Below, one piece after another: positions 22,201-33,660 of a stretch of DNA of 64,000 bases (positions within the stretch are counted from its first letter, which is position 1; the number at the start of each line of letters is the position of its first letter). Below the pieces are notes generated by a model. It worked only from the letters and a program-made list of their open reading frames with translations, was not told the origin of the DNA and did not search any database. This DNA comes from Heracleum sosnowskyi (Eukaryota; Streptophyta; Magnoliopsida; Apiales; Apiaceae): positions 51,687,190 to 51,751,189 of the forward strand of contig CM061244.1 in the NCBI GenBank assembly GCA_030848705.1, read 5' to 3'. The position numbers were made by a program, and so were the translations under genes.

Positions 22201-22775
22201 AAGAGAATCTTGATATGCTAGACTCTGTTCAGTTGATATTTCACAAGGGTTTGAAGAAAGATTTTCTGTTGTATTTTATGAATGATGGAAGAGTTTACAG
22301 AGTTGCAGAGTCTGATATAGATCTCAAATCTTATCAAGAATTGGAGTATGTTCTGTACTTGCTAAAAGTCAAAAACAGAAACACTCACAATGCTGCTACA
22401 TTTATCAGACAAAAGATGCAAAGATCTAAGGTAATGCTTGGAGGAGGAGTTTCAAAGGTATACATTCCTAAGTATAGAGATGCTTATGGAAATGTTATAG
22501 AAATGAAGAGAAACAGTGCAAGACTAAGGACTGATCTGGGAGTTAAAGTCTTAGAATTCAATCTAGAATCTGATAAAGCACATTTTATTAGGCTAGGGAA
22601 TGAGATGAGGAAGAATTCCATCTATTCTCTGAGAGCTGCTATTTATCAGACTGGTGAATCTGATTCAGAACTCAAGGAACTGAAAGAAATCATGGTTGAA
22701 GAGCTGGAAAAGGCTGAAAGAAGACTTCTAATTGATTATCTCAGGACAGTGCCTGATATTCAAGAAATCAAATAA
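19214..22775 (+). pseudogene. ORF3 of B (env-position protein), split by a one-base shift
   Basis: Two overlapping frames, 19214-21379 (721 codons) and 21345-22775, together cover the same protein as ORF3 of A. The shift is at a run of six A and five G (21353-21363); A and E have five A and five G at the same place. The N-terminal domain (LRKEWSFFFDCITRAFGKKC), acidic middle, coiled coil and conserved C-terminal region ending LRTVPDIQEIK are all present and have no other stop. In such a young element the extra A may be a recent mutation, an assembly error, or a slippage site; the frame before the shift ends about 20 bases later, so a separate N-terminal product of 721 residues would be made. 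Function unknown. Confidence 0.8.
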
Positions 22776-22927
22776 AGTCTGACTGTAAGTTTTTAATATT
22801 TTCTATTCTAAGTCAAATTTAAACTCTGTTTTTAAATTAAACTCTGTTATATGTTAAACACTGCATTTGTTATATGTTTTGACATCATCAATTATATGTT
22901 TAACTTGTACATTTTATTATGAACAAG

Positions 22928-22938
22928 TTGGGGGAGAT
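22928..22938 (+). other. Polypurine tract of B
   Basis: TTGGGGGAGAT immediately before the 3' LTR; same sequence as in A. Confidence 0.88.
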
Positions 22939-23484
22939 TGTTAGATATAATTGCTAATGTTTGTTTATCAGTGTTTAAGCAACAGGTACGGTCAGAGTTT
23001 ATCAGAAGCCGATCAGAGTTTAGTTAAACTCTGATAGGGTGAAGAGTTTAAAGGAAGCCGGTCAGAGTTTAGTTAAAGTCTGACAAGGTGAAGGTTGAAT
23101 TAGCTGTCGGTGCTGAATTGAAGATTCTAGAAGCAATATATTCTGAAGATGGAAAGAAGCAGAATATATTGATACAGCTAAGGAAACGGAATAGAAGATA
23201 AGAAGCAATCCTTAATTGATATGAATTGTATAGCTAACTTATAGGAATATCAATTAGATAAGGATTGTATGTAGCTGTGTACTATATAAACACAGATAGG
23301 TTATCCCTAGAAGGGATGCGTTCATTGAATTATTATTCTTGTAACCTAGAAGCTCTTTGTGATTCATTAACATCATAAAGAGAGAAGCTGTTAATACGAT
23401 TACAGTTTTATTGATTCATAAACAGTGTTATTAATCATTGTTATTCTCATACATACTTGATTATATTGTGTATTCGGCCTAACA
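22939..23484 (+). repeat. 3' LTR of element B
   Basis: 546 bp, TGTTAG...CTAACA; I find no difference from the 5' LTR at 10627-11172. Flanked on the right by TTGTG (target duplication) and the last bases of LTR A. Confidence 0.96.
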
Positions 23485-23489
23485 TTGTG

Positions 23490-23503
23490 TATTTGGCCTA
23501 ACA
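23490..23503 (+). repeat. 3' LTR of element A, right end
   Basis: TATTTGGCCTAACA matches the end of the 5' LTR of A (374-387) and completes the LTR broken by B. Host sequence starts after it. Confidence 0.93.
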
Positions 23504-23532
23504 TGTAAACTAAATGCGCACACGTATTGTAC

Positions 23533-24453
23533 CTGGCTCACAGGTTTATCCCCACAGTTCCTGGAATTGACAAAATCAGTGAGCCCAAACTTTTTCCCTA
23601 TGCGAGGATAAAAAATTGCATCAGTAAATTTATAACAAAAGAGTACCAAAGGAGCAGAGCTCGGAGATTTCATATTTACAAGAAGCATATGTTCTCATAA
23701 GCATAATTGTCAAGGAGTAATATTTTGTTAAATTTCATTACCTACTTCATGCTTGTCCTCGTTCACATCCACATCGATAATTCTTTTAGCTCCACGTAGT
23801 CTTGCTCCCTCTGCAACCTAAACAATCAGTTTTTCAAGTTATAATAATCTCCCAGCAAAGCCATAACTTGATAATTTGATTTTTCTCAAGCAACTGATTA
23901 TACACTTGATAGAGCATACCGCTAACCCAATCACGCCAAGCCCAAATATAGCCACAATAGACCCTGTTTCAACATCTGCAGTTTTCACACCTACCCCTGT
24001 AAAAAGGATTCTCCTGTAGTTACAAATCTAATATCATTGGAGACATAAAGAAAAAGCAGCTACCATAAAATATAACTTTTGTAATTCTAATAGCGCTAAA
24101 AATTCATTCGTAAAAACCATCAATACCAGTTGAAACACCACAACTGAGAAGGCATGCTCTATCCGGAGGAATTTGCGGATCAACCTTAATAATGTGACCA
24201 ACATCAACCACCGTGTACTGACTGAAGCTGGAGATGAACAGGAAATGATATATAGTCTCTCCCTTGAGGTCAGTAAATCTGCTTGTCTCCTCTTTATGCA
24301 TCCAGGGACCAACTTTAAATGGAAGTTTTGAACATATGTTGCTCTTGGGGGACTTGCAAGTATTACATTCTCCACAATCGGGCAAAAAGATCGGAACCAC
24401 AGTGTACCCTTCAGCTACATCATGGACATCTTCCCCAATGCTTTCTATTATCC
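23533..24453 (-). pseudogene. Alcohol dehydrogenase-like gene fragment (four exons), cut on both sides
   Basis: Zinc-dependent medium-chain alcohol dehydrogenase of the plant ADH-like family. Minus-strand exons: 24453-24127 (structural-zinc loop CGECNTCKSPKSNIC, then SSFSQYTVVDVGH and CLLSCGVSTG), 23996-23920 (Rossmann GLGVIGL), 23817-23742 (VAEGARLRGAKRIIDVDVNE), 23597-23533 (GKKFGLTDFVNSRNCGDKPV). GT-AG sites and phases agree at every junction and no stop is seen. The known family oxidises alcohols with NAD in the cytosol. The 5' exons are missing: the first exon seen is cut by a solo LTR at 24454. The 3' exons are missing too: retrotransposon A starts about 30 bases into the next intron. 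So the gene is disrupted here; the cut exon may resume beyond the LTR, but I could not recognise it. Confidence 0.85.
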
Positions 24454-25711
24454 TGTAACACCCCCAGATCCGGGGTCAGGAATCTGGGTTGTCACGCTCC
24501 ATCAATTATACAATACCTGCATTACTTACAACATTCTAATAATACAACTCCAAAGACCCCAATCACTTACGCACACACACAAGTTATAGCCTTGGAAATG
24601 AGCAACAATAAGTAACACTTGTTATTACAAATCAAATGTACTATCCAGGATCTCATCTATTATTTACAACCTCTACCTGAAGTTAAAATAATAGACCTCA
24701 CAATTCTATACAAGGTTCAATAATGCAAACCTACTTGAAAACAATTCTCACTAATTTAGTCTGCAACTGTTCTGCTAACTCCGACAGTATCCATCCTGCT
24801 GAACTAACTCAAGGGTGGTCTCTCCATTCCATTGCTCTCGTAATACGGGGTGAACCGACAATGTTTTCTTCATGCTAAAAGTTTTTAATAAAGCAAGAAT
24901 GAGCTAATAGCGCTCAGCAAGAAATCTATCCCAGTTTAAATATGTAAACCTTTAAGGTAGATAATCCATATAGGATCAAAGTTTTAACACTACTAGGGTT
25001 TGACCCCAAAATAGTATACAGTTCAAAATATTGTATGACTTATAATCATACTCAAATACTCTCGTAAATCATTTAGAAATCCTTGGTATCAATATAATAA
25101 ACCAAGTCTCAAAACATATCTTTTTAAAATAGATATTAACGTTGGAATCAAGGCTTAAAGCCTATCCATTGATTCAAAATACCATACAGTTCAATATACT
25201 GTATATCTTAAATACCTTCTCAACATATATACATACGCATATCTATTTAGATATATCATAATGTTCAAAACACTGTACAATATTAGTAATGAACACTTTC
25301 TTGACTCGGTTGTGTTGTGATATATAAAAGAAGCAAGAATGAGCACTATAGCTCGACAATAACATATATATCGGCTTATATAAAGCTCCGCAAACTCATA
25401 TATCACTTGCAACATTTGAAATCTCATTCGTATACAGAATGATGTTTAGAGTGACCTTTTTGTCAAAACATGCCTTACAGTTCAAATACTGGATGAGGAA
25501 CATCATTGTTCAATCACTATCACATTATCGGTAACTCAGCACCTAGGCTTTCGTTACAATGTGCAGCACAATTCCAAGTGGAAGAAGGGGACATTCTGGA
25601 ACACCCGATTCATGGTGATCAACCGCTGTATCGCAACATACTTCTCTACTAGTAGAAGGACGATTTCCTGTTCGGTTATCACCCTGGCCGCGTTCGGGCC
25701 CATTGTGCTAT

Positions 25712-25860
25712 AAGGTCACTACATCGGCACCTGTTTCATTGCCGTGAAAGCCTTTGCACGCAAGGTCACTACCTCGGCGCCTGTTTCATCACCGGCAAAG
25801 CCTTGATAATTATGGTCACTACCCCGACACCTGTTTTATTGCCGTGTAAGCCCTTCCAGT
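25712..25860. repeat. 50-bp tandem repeat, three units, in solo LTR
   Basis: Units starting near 25712, 25762 and 25812 share GGTCACTAC, CGGC/CGAC and CCTGTTT motifs and end in AAGCC. Diverged copies. Not a CRISPR array: no constant repeat and unique spacer. Confidence 0.8.
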
Positions 25861-26337
25861 CCCAGATGAAAAATCAATGAAATGGGAATCAGAATTTAAT
25901 CCTGATTCCCCCAATTACAGAATACTTGTCACAACTTTGCAACAGTTCAGATTTTCTTACTCCATAATATTTGAAAGGAGTAAGTCACAATGTGGGTTGA
26001 CATCAGTCAACGAAACAACAAACGTTTACCAAGTATTTTGGAAATCGTGACCTGGGAGTTTTTTTGTAAAACATCTTTAGTTTTGATAATTCAAAACCCA
26101 AAATATACTCACTTTCAATGAAAGAGGCAAGTGAAATCATATGTTCACTTCCTGGAATGGATTCCCAATAATTTCAAAACCATAGTCATCAATTGAGACA
26201 AATAATTAAAGTAGTTGGGAACCCCTACTATACTCAAGTAAATATTCTTGAGATCAAAAATTATTTTAAATAACTATTAGAACCTTACGTAATATATAAA
26301 TAAGGTTCTATGATTTTTAAATATTCAAATAATAATT

Positions 26338-26509
26338 ATTGAATTATTATTCAATAAAAATTCCACTTAAGTGAATATCCAAAGTAATATTCACTTAATT
26401 AAATAAATATTCAATTAATAAATATTGAATTATTATTCAATTTAATTCCACTTAAGTGAATGTCCAAAATAATATTCACTTAATTAAATAAATATTCAAA
26501 TAATATGTA
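26338..26509. repeat. 86-bp tandem duplication, AT-rich, in solo LTR
   Basis: Two copies of an AT-rich unit with CCACTTAAGTGAAT (a short palindrome) and ATATTCACTTAATTAAATAA. It is followed by a TA microsatellite at 26549-26572. Confidence 0.75.
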
Positions 26510-26546
26510 ATAATATTATTTAAATATCAAACATTAAATATTCAAT

Positions 26547-26577
<31 letters not shown>

Positions 26578-26857
26578 ATATTTAATCAACATTTTAAAAT
26601 ATAGCTGTCCCTGGAACCCTCCAGCTTCTGACAGTATAATCAAGACAAAATAATAAATTGGACTCCCAGTCTAATGTTTTAAAATCATCGTACGAGTGCT
26701 CTACCCTTAGAGCCTTTAAAAACCTCGGTTTATATCTAGTATTTACATAGCATATAAACCCTATATCTCACAAAGCTTTTTATCAAAAGCATAATCAGTT
26801 ATAATCCTCTTTACAGTATTATAGCATTATATAACATAATCACAACATTAAAAATAC

Positions 26858-27002
26858 AACCGCATCTTATACGATGTATGGTTTGAAAACTTGCATGCAT
26901 CTATCATATGCATATACTATAGTTTCAACAGTTTTAAATACAACCACATCTATATACGATGTAAGGTTTGAAAACTGGTATGCATCTGTCATATGCAATC
27001 AT
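26858..27002. repeat. About 80-bp duplicated unit in solo LTR
   Basis: Two diverged copies with ATACAACC, TACGATGTA, GGTTTGAAAAC and TATGCATCT motifs. Confidence 0.65.
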
Positions 27003-28954
27003 CAGTATAAGAATTGAAACATAGCATGGAATGAGAAAACTTGCCTTGAGTCCTTGGTTGTTAGGGGTTCAAGAATTTTCCGGGAAATCTATAAACAAAG
27101 AAATACTCAATCAGTCCCCTAGCGTAACCATTGAAAGTGCCATTAACTTAAGCACTAACGTTTTATTAACGAACATCAAATGTGTCGCTCTTGGTCACTT
27201 ATAACCTCATGATATTCCTTAAACTCTTAAGTCAAAAGTTTGGTTGATAATCCATTCACAAAACCCAAGTACTTTACCATTACTAAACTCAGGGTTTAAA
27301 CTATCCCCTTAAGGGTATTTCACTTGCGCAACTTTGATTCTCGCATTTTTATAAAATCGAAAAATCATCTTTTTAACACGAAACCTTCTCCGTTCCCTTC
27401 CTAACTGTCCATACTATTATTCAACTTAGTATCATGACCTATTTCCATTTTTAAAGGGCTTGATCACAAGTTCAAAGTTCATATAGTGAACTACTTAGTT
27501 ATCCGAAACCGCTTTCACTAAAACGGGTGTTTCTCCTAAGCCATAAATCGAAACGATACGATTCTTTCGCCAAAACAAACTACAAAACAGAGTCTACATG
27601 ATCATGGTCAGAAAGCATTTTTGTTATGCCTAGAAGGTAACCGTGGTCTCTGTCTAACTTTCTAAGGAAAATCCGACATGGTAACGACGCTTAATTGTGA
27701 TTCCCGTGTTTAAAACACTTCAATCAATCCATTAACACAACCAAACCATCAATACTTCTCATTCATCATCTAAACTAACCCATGATCTTTAACCAACAAG
27801 TCAAAACCAACATCTACAAGATCATCCATCAAAACAACCACTAAATCATTCATCACAACCAAGATTCATCATCTTATTCATACTAACATAAACTATCATC
27901 AAACTAACCATAATAATCAAATTATAAATAAAGGTTGGAGATGTTTATACCTTCCTTGGTGCTTGGTAAAGAATATCAAGAGCTTATATATCTTTGCTTG
28001 ATCCTTAAACATCCTTAACAAGCCTTAAACTTCAAGAACAAATCAAGAACACTAAAAGTTACTATTCAAAACACTATTCATGCTCATCTTATAATCAAGA
28101 TTTGGATATGATATCATCCATGGATGAAGATAGGATTAAGAGATTACCTTAGAATCCATCCTTGAAATTTTTGGAGAAGTGGAAGTGGTAGCAAAAATCT
28201 TAAGACTTTGAAGATACTATTTTGGCCGAAAGTTTCTTGCTCTTCTTGTTCTTCCTTCTTGATTTTTCTTTTCTTTTCCTTTTTGTCCAATAAATTCCTA
28301 ATTAGATGCATCCAATTTTGTGTGGTTTTGGTTGAGTTTTGTCACCCAAGGACACATGTCAAGCTATTATGGTTTGTGTGGTGAAAGTGGTGACAAGGTG
28401 GTGATTCATCACCTTGTCATCACTTTGTCATCACCTATGTCATCCTCCTGTGTCATGCTTATGTCATTTCTTGTATCATCAATCCTTTTATATGATGCAC
28501 TTGATGATCTTATATGATACTTCCCCTTCGGTTAGGGTTTAATCCATAATTCGTTACGCTTCTGCTTTGTTGCTAAGTTTTGAGATAAGTTCTAGGGATT
28601 TTGAAAACGTTTCGTTGTACCAATGCTAGGGGATATCCTCTTGATCTTTTATTGCCTTGGCTTAATATTTGATCATGGATCTTCTCGCTTTCTTAATTCT
28701 CATAACGATCAACTGATTAATCCTCGACTGCCCGATGAATAGTGAACAAAATTTAAAGTTGGAATCTCCTGATTCTGATCGCGTTTACATTCACTTATTC
28801 TCCTTATACATCACTAATATAACTTCGAAACATTCATTCCATGTCTTGCATATATAGTGATCTGAAGATATTTTCATCAGCAAATTTACTATTCATCAAC
28901 ATTTACTATTCATCAATTTTTTTTTAACTAATTCCAAAATTTGGGGTTATTACA

Positions 28955-30339
28955 TATCTTTTTTGTTAGAAACACCAAAATAAAGAAAGAGCTTCAGACA
29001 ACACCAATTAAACTACTTCAACTTTCACACTATCATGTACTTGTAATATTGCGGACTATATAAATAGATGTTATGAACCTCAAAATACTTAAGAAACCAA
29101 ACAATCTGACAGAAGTATAATTTCAGACAATTCCAGTAACAGTTACATTTCTTGCTCCGTAAATATTAAATTTTTATTTATAACAAAATAAATAAATAAT
29201 GCCTTAAAATTTACATAATCTTTGTATCTCATTAGAGTGTATATTGATAATCAATACAGACTTCTACTATGCTTATATTGACTAAATTCTCCGTTCTAAA
29301 AATTAAAATCGGCTTAGTTAATTGCTTGACATAACCGCTAATCATCTTAGTAGGAAAAAACGAAAAAAATTGTGGCAAGATTAGGGAAATGATTTTTCTA
29401 GATTTAGAATGTACCGTAAATTTGGTGAACATCTAATTAAAAATCAAGAGAAAACTTTAATACATAGAGCAAACCAAGTATATTAAATAAAACTTTAAAA
29501 CTTTAATGCATCTAATTAAAAATCAAGAGGACACTAAATAATAAAATTTAAAGTTGAGCAATTACAAACCTCAAGAACAGCTTAAAAAAAATATATTGTT
29601 AACTGCACGCACACAAGCAAATGCTCCTGCAAAGTCATGTTGAAAAATCAGAATCTTTAAACACAAAAAGTAATAGCCACAGTAATAGCCCATAATACAA
29701 AAAACAAACAAACAGAGTAACCAATCTTACAAACAAAAGCAAAGTTCATCCAAAAACACAAGAACAGTTCATCCAATCTTACAAACACAAACAAAAATAA
29801 GAATACAAGTAATTAACACAAGTAAAAAATACATGCAAAAAGAAAGACAAGTAATTAACACAAGAACTTACTAATTCAAGATGACCCAAGCTAAAGAAGC
29901 AACCAATCTGAAAAAAGAAGAAGTTCAAATTAGAAAAAAAAACTATTTCGACCTTAAATTAAAATGACTAATTCGAATCTGGAAAATGACTTACTAATTC
30001 GAACTTTTTCTTCTTCTTCTTCGAACTAAGATTTAGGGTTATTTTTCTTCTAATTGAGAGAGATGATAGTCGAGAGACATGATTTATGTTTAAATGAGTT
30101 AGGGTTTGTATTTAATTGAGAGTTGAATGAGAAAAACGGGGTCGACAAAGAGTTTTGGGGGAAATGTTTTGGGCTGAGAGTTTTAGGGTTAAAGATTTGG
30201 GGAGAAAATGTTTTGGGGATATGAATTGGGGGTTAAAGATTTGGGGGATATGTTTAAGGGGGGGAATTTTGGGGGAGAGGCGGGGGAGAATACAATTTTC
30301 TAAGGGGGAAATGTTTTATTAGAAGGAGGGAAAACATAT
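28955..30339. other. Unassigned AT-rich region
   Basis: No supported coding region. It includes A-rich sequence (29640-29900), a TTCTTCTTCTTC tract (30007-30022) and a G-rich plus-strand stretch of GGGTTA/TTTGGGG repeats (30120-30315). The left part may be intron of the broken dehydrogenase gene; the right part may belong to the transposon whose end is at 30518. Confidence 0.4.
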
Positions 30340-30518
30340 GCTGCGTGTTTTTTACTTTTCTAAAAATACATAAAGACATCAGTTGTTTTAAGAATCGATG
30401 TCCGGAAAGATATTTAACATCGTTTTTAAAATATCTGATGTTAAAAATATATTTAACATCGGTGGTTTTCTTAACCGATGTAAAAGGGGCGATGTCTATT
30501 AACGTTTGTCTAATAGTG
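30340..30518. mobile_element. Terminus of a CACTA-like transposon (other end not found)
   Basis: The right end reads ...CGTTTGTCTAATAGTG; on the minus strand it begins CACTATTAGACAAACG. Inside it are hairpin-like repeats of ACATCGGT/ACCGATGT (30457-30481) and diverged copies (ACATCAG, CGATGT, ACATCG), typical of subterminal repeats of CACTA-type elements. I found no matching left end in the window, so this may be a fragment or a solo end. Confidence 0.45.
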
Positions 30519-30548
30519 TGTGATTATATTGTTTGGGAATAACAATTG

Positions 30549-31013
30549 TGTTGAATATTATTGATTTAATGAGTGCATCAGTAGTTGACGACAGGTGATG
30601 TTATCATCAGGAGTTAACAGAGTCAGTATTTATACTGATTGATACAGATCCACGATTTCAAGAGAGGATTAATTTGCTTGATATGTCGGTTGCATGAAGT
30701 CAGATCAGAAGCTATCTACGGAAGATAATTATTAAAGAGTATCAATCTTAATTAGGGATTATCTTTTGTAACAGATAGTGCAGCTGTGTGATTATATAAA
30801 CACAGAATATGTTTTACACATTTGTAACATCTTACACGAGTATCTTGTAAACCTAACAGCTCTTAAGAACTCAGAATTTCTTGAGAGAGTTTTTATCAGT
30901 TTTAATAAAGATCAATAAAAGTTCATATTGTGTTTATATTATCTGTTTCATTTCGATTAATTTGTACGATTATATTCAAACCCCCTTTTATAATCGTTAT
31001 TTACTGGGCAACA
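30549..31013 (+). repeat. 5' LTR of element C
   Basis: 465 bp, TGTTG...CAACA ends; primer site ATTGGTATCAGAG follows at 31014. TATA box TATATAAACACAG near 30793. Different in sequence from LTRs A, B and E except around the TATA box. Confidence 0.8.
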
Positions 31014-31072
31014 ATTGGTATCAGAGTAGACTGATATATATATATATATATATATATATAGATACGATCAAG

Positions 31073-33387
31073 ATGTCTAGAAACAGGTATGAAAGCATGA
31101 AGATTCCGATTCTGAAGAAGGCAGAATACTCCACATGGAAGGTGAAAATGACGATGTATTTGGAGGCTATGGACTCATATTACATTGACAGAATAATCAA
31201 TGGCCCGTTCATTCCAACCATTGTAAAGGAGAAGAGAGAATGGACTAACGAGGACAAAGATGAGATGATAAAAGATGCAAAGGTAAATAATATTTTGCAC
31301 AATAGTCTGGATGTTGTTTTATCTAACAGGGTAATAGCATGCAAAACAACAAAAGAAATATGGGATGCTCTTGAAGTCCAATGTCAGGGGACAAAGGAAA
31401 TTAAGAAGAACATGAGAGCTCTTCTCATTCAAGAGTATGAGCAGTTCGAAGCAAAATAAGATGAAGATCTAAAAGAAATCTATGATAGATTTTTAACATT
31501 GCTGAATGAACTATCTCTTGTGGGAAAAGAGTACGAGGTTGAAGATTCAAATGTCAAGTTTCTCTTGATGAAATCTATGGCATGCTGAGAACTTATGTTC
31601 TCGAAGTCCAGCAGAAGAGGAACAAGAAAAGCAAAACAAAACCTGTTGCTTTGAATGTGGAGGCGATAAATGTTGTGACTAAAGGAAAGAATTATAGTCA
31701 TAACAAAGGAAAATGAAAAGCATCAACTACTAATGAATCAGAAACTGACTCTGATTCTGATGCAAATATTGATGGTGACATCGATGATGACTCATCTGAC
31801 AAAGAGCTAGTACAGATGATGGCCATGTTGGTAAAAGGCTTCAGAAAGTTGAAGCATGGAAAATTCAGAAAAAGTGGAAGATCTTTGAGAAATAATGACT
31901 ATTCTGGAAAGAAAGACAAGTTCAAAAATAAGGAGTTGAAGTCCAGGAAAACTGATCTATCAAAAGATTAATTGCTACAACTGTGATGGGATGGGACACT
32001 ATGCGACTGACTGCAAGAAACCCAAATCTGGAAAAGCTCCTGGAAAGGCACTTGTCACTTCTAGCAAGAACTGGATGGACTATTCTGATTCTAAAGAAGA
32101 TGTCAATTATGATTTGATGGCCACCACTGAAGAAAAGACTGATGCTTCAGATAAGGTACCAGAAACTGTTTATGCTTTTGATATTGATAACATGTGTGAA
32201 TTGAAATCATTTCTTAGATCAATGCATATAAGTTATAAAAATCAGACCAAGGAGAATGTAAGAATCATTGAAGAAATGAATGTGTTTAAGAAAAGAAATG
32301 ATCACCTAGAAGCACAGTTAATTGTCTTGGGAGAGACTCAGAACTTATGTGAAAAACTCAAGGAGATAGAAATTCAACAAATGCTCAAGATTAAAGCATT
32401 AGAAAAGGAACTTGAAAAGGAGAGAAAGAAAATAAGAGTGTGGACGCATTCAGGTGAAAGAACCCATTCACTAATGCATAATAAGAATTGGAAATAATGT
32501 CTAGGGTATGATACTAGAAAGAATAAAGGAAAGGAGGAAGAAAAAATCACTCTGTCAACACATGTGAAATTTGTTCCCTCAAGTGAAATGAAACTAAATT
32601 CTATTTTTGAACAAGGATCTAGTTCTCATTCTAAGTCTGTTCCTAAGAAAGAATCTAATGGTGAATCAATTTCTATCACACAGACTGAATCAATTTCTGA
32701 GAAAGAAAATGTTTCACATAAAGATTCTGATTCTAGCTCTCACATTGAATCTTTTCCTAAGACTTGTGTTAAGAACAATATTAAGTCAGAAGAGAAGATT
32801 GTTAAAAAGGAAAAGAACATAGGATTGTTATCTTCTATTCAGTTAAATAAAAAATTGAGTCAAGTAACTAGCACCACAAGGAAGAAAGCACCTAAAAGAA
32901 ACAGAAATGGAAAATAGGGAATAAACAAGTCTAACAATTATAAATATGTTCATAATGCTTTTAGGAAGACTTGTTATACTTGTGGTAATACTAATTATAT
33001 GGCTATTGACTGCAGGAATAATAAAAAGAAAAGATCTGAGATTCCTACATCTGATGTTAGGAATAGAAAAGTTAGTTATAGGCTACAAAATCCATGTTCT
33101 CACTGTGGCAGTAGATGACATTCTGTTTACACTTGTACTACTTATCACAATTTGTATCATGACAATTATGTTCCTTTGCCTAAATTCAATAAAGGTTCAA
33201 ATTTTGATAAGAAATCAAGTCTTTTAGTCAAGAATGAATATGTTAAGAAGAACTCTGTTAAATCAACTTCAACCGGATCTAATTCTGTTGATAATGATTT
33301 AAGTAAGAAATTTTCCACTACATTACTTAACAAGAAATTGAAAATAGGACCCAACAAGTGTGGGTTCTTAAAAATTCTAATTGATTG
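31073..33387 (+). pseudogene. Decayed gag of C, including the intron-like segment
   Basis: Starts MSRNRYESMKIPILKKAEY and matches Gag of B, then breaks: TAA at 31457-31459, a deletion near 31560 that removes the segment between the KFLL and LDEIYG motifs, and further shifts. The frame recovers at 31991 (MGHYATDC knuckle). The donor-like GATAAG|GTACC is at 32155/32156, the same place as in B and D. The following region keeps the coiled coil, a damaged second knuckle (CYTCGNTNYMAIDC, His changed to Tyr) and a third (CSHCGSR then a stop then HSVYTC). It ends just before the acceptor would be reached. A TA microsatellite (31038-31060) lies between the primer site and the ATG. Confidence 0.8.
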
Positions 33388-33660
33388 TGTTAGATATAAT
33401 TGCTGATGATTGTTTATCAGTGTTTAAGCAACAGGTACTCGTCAGAGTTTATGATAGAAGCTAGTCAGAGTTTGTTAAAGTCTGACGGGGTGAAAGTTTG
33501 CTGAAGCTGTCGGTGCTAATATGAAGATTCTAGAAGCAATATATCTTGAAGATGGAAAGAAGCAAGATATATTGAGATAGCTAAAGAAACGGGACAAAAG
33601 ACAGAAGCAATCCTAATTTGATATAAATTGTATAGCTAATTTATAGGAATATCAATTAGA
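33388..33660 (+). repeat. LTR1 of E, 3'-truncated
   Basis: Begins TGTTAGATATAATTGC and breaks at AATTAGA, before the TATA box, where ORF3 sequence starts. It has no primer site, so it cannot act as a complete 5' LTR. Confidence 0.88.

Larger units (their letters stand above)
10627..23484 (+). mobile_element. Ty1/copia retrotransposon B (complete, very young, nested in LTR of A)
   Basis: Complete 12,858-bp element with two 546-bp LTRs (10627-11172 and 22939-23484) that I read as identical throughout. It is flanked by a perfect 5-bp target duplication TTGTG (10622-10626 and 23485-23489). It carries gag, an intron-like segment, an intact pol, a long spacer with an antisense ORF, ORF3 with a one-base shift, and a polypurine tract. 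Intact gag and pol plus identical LTRs indicate a recent insertion and possible current or recent activity. Confidence 0.96.
1..23503 (+). mobile_element. Ty1/copia retrotransposon A (left-truncated by window, interrupted by B)
   Basis: Copia-type LTR retrotransposon. The order is partial 5' LTR (1-387), initiator-Met tRNA primer site, fused gag-pol, a 1.4-kb spacer, a third ORF, a polypurine tract and a 3' LTR. The 3' LTR is split: 10148-10626 lies left of nested element B and the last 14 bases are at 23490-23503. The integrase-before-RT order marks it as copia; the long extra ORF between pol and the 3' LTR recalls the Sirevirus/env-like layout. The retained LTR parts differ at about three positions (t/a near 131, a/g near 136, g/a near 185), so A is older than B. 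Coding regions carry three in-frame stops, so A is probably non-autonomous now. It entered an alcohol dehydrogenase-like gene on its right side. Confidence 0.93.
24454..28954 (-). mobile_element. Solo LTR, probably Ty3/gypsy, reverse orientation, 4.5 kb
   Basis: Starts TGTAACACCCCCAG and ends GGGGTTATTACA, i.e. TG...CA ends, with near-identical 5-bp flanks TATCC (24449-24453) and TATCT (28955-28959). The ends, in this orientation, look like the 3' end of a gypsy LTR read backwards. No gag or pol motif, primer site or polypurine tract is present between them, so it is best read as a solo LTR left by recombination. It holds internal tandem repeats and a TA microsatellite. It interrupts the alcohol dehydrogenase-like gene. 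Confidence 0.7.
30549..33387 (+). mobile_element. Copia element C (diverged relative, 3'-truncated or interrupted)
   Basis: 5' LTR, primer site and a decayed gag, ending exactly where the LTR of element E begins (33388). The family is related to A and B in Gag (EYPIWKVK-type start, same knuckle, same GT donor) but its LTR is different. No pol is visible; it is either lost or beyond the window on the far side of E/D. Confidence 0.8.

Noticed and set aside
24264..24615. Plus-strand ORFs over the dehydrogenase exons
   Set aside because: Antisense shadows of the minus-strand zinc-loop exon and of LTR sequence.
25712..25860. Possible CRISPR-like array
   Set aside because: Three diverged 50-bp tandem units without unique spacers, in a plant LTR.
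28320..28517. 65-codon ORF in the solo LTR
   Set aside because: Low-complexity TCATC repeats; no family features.
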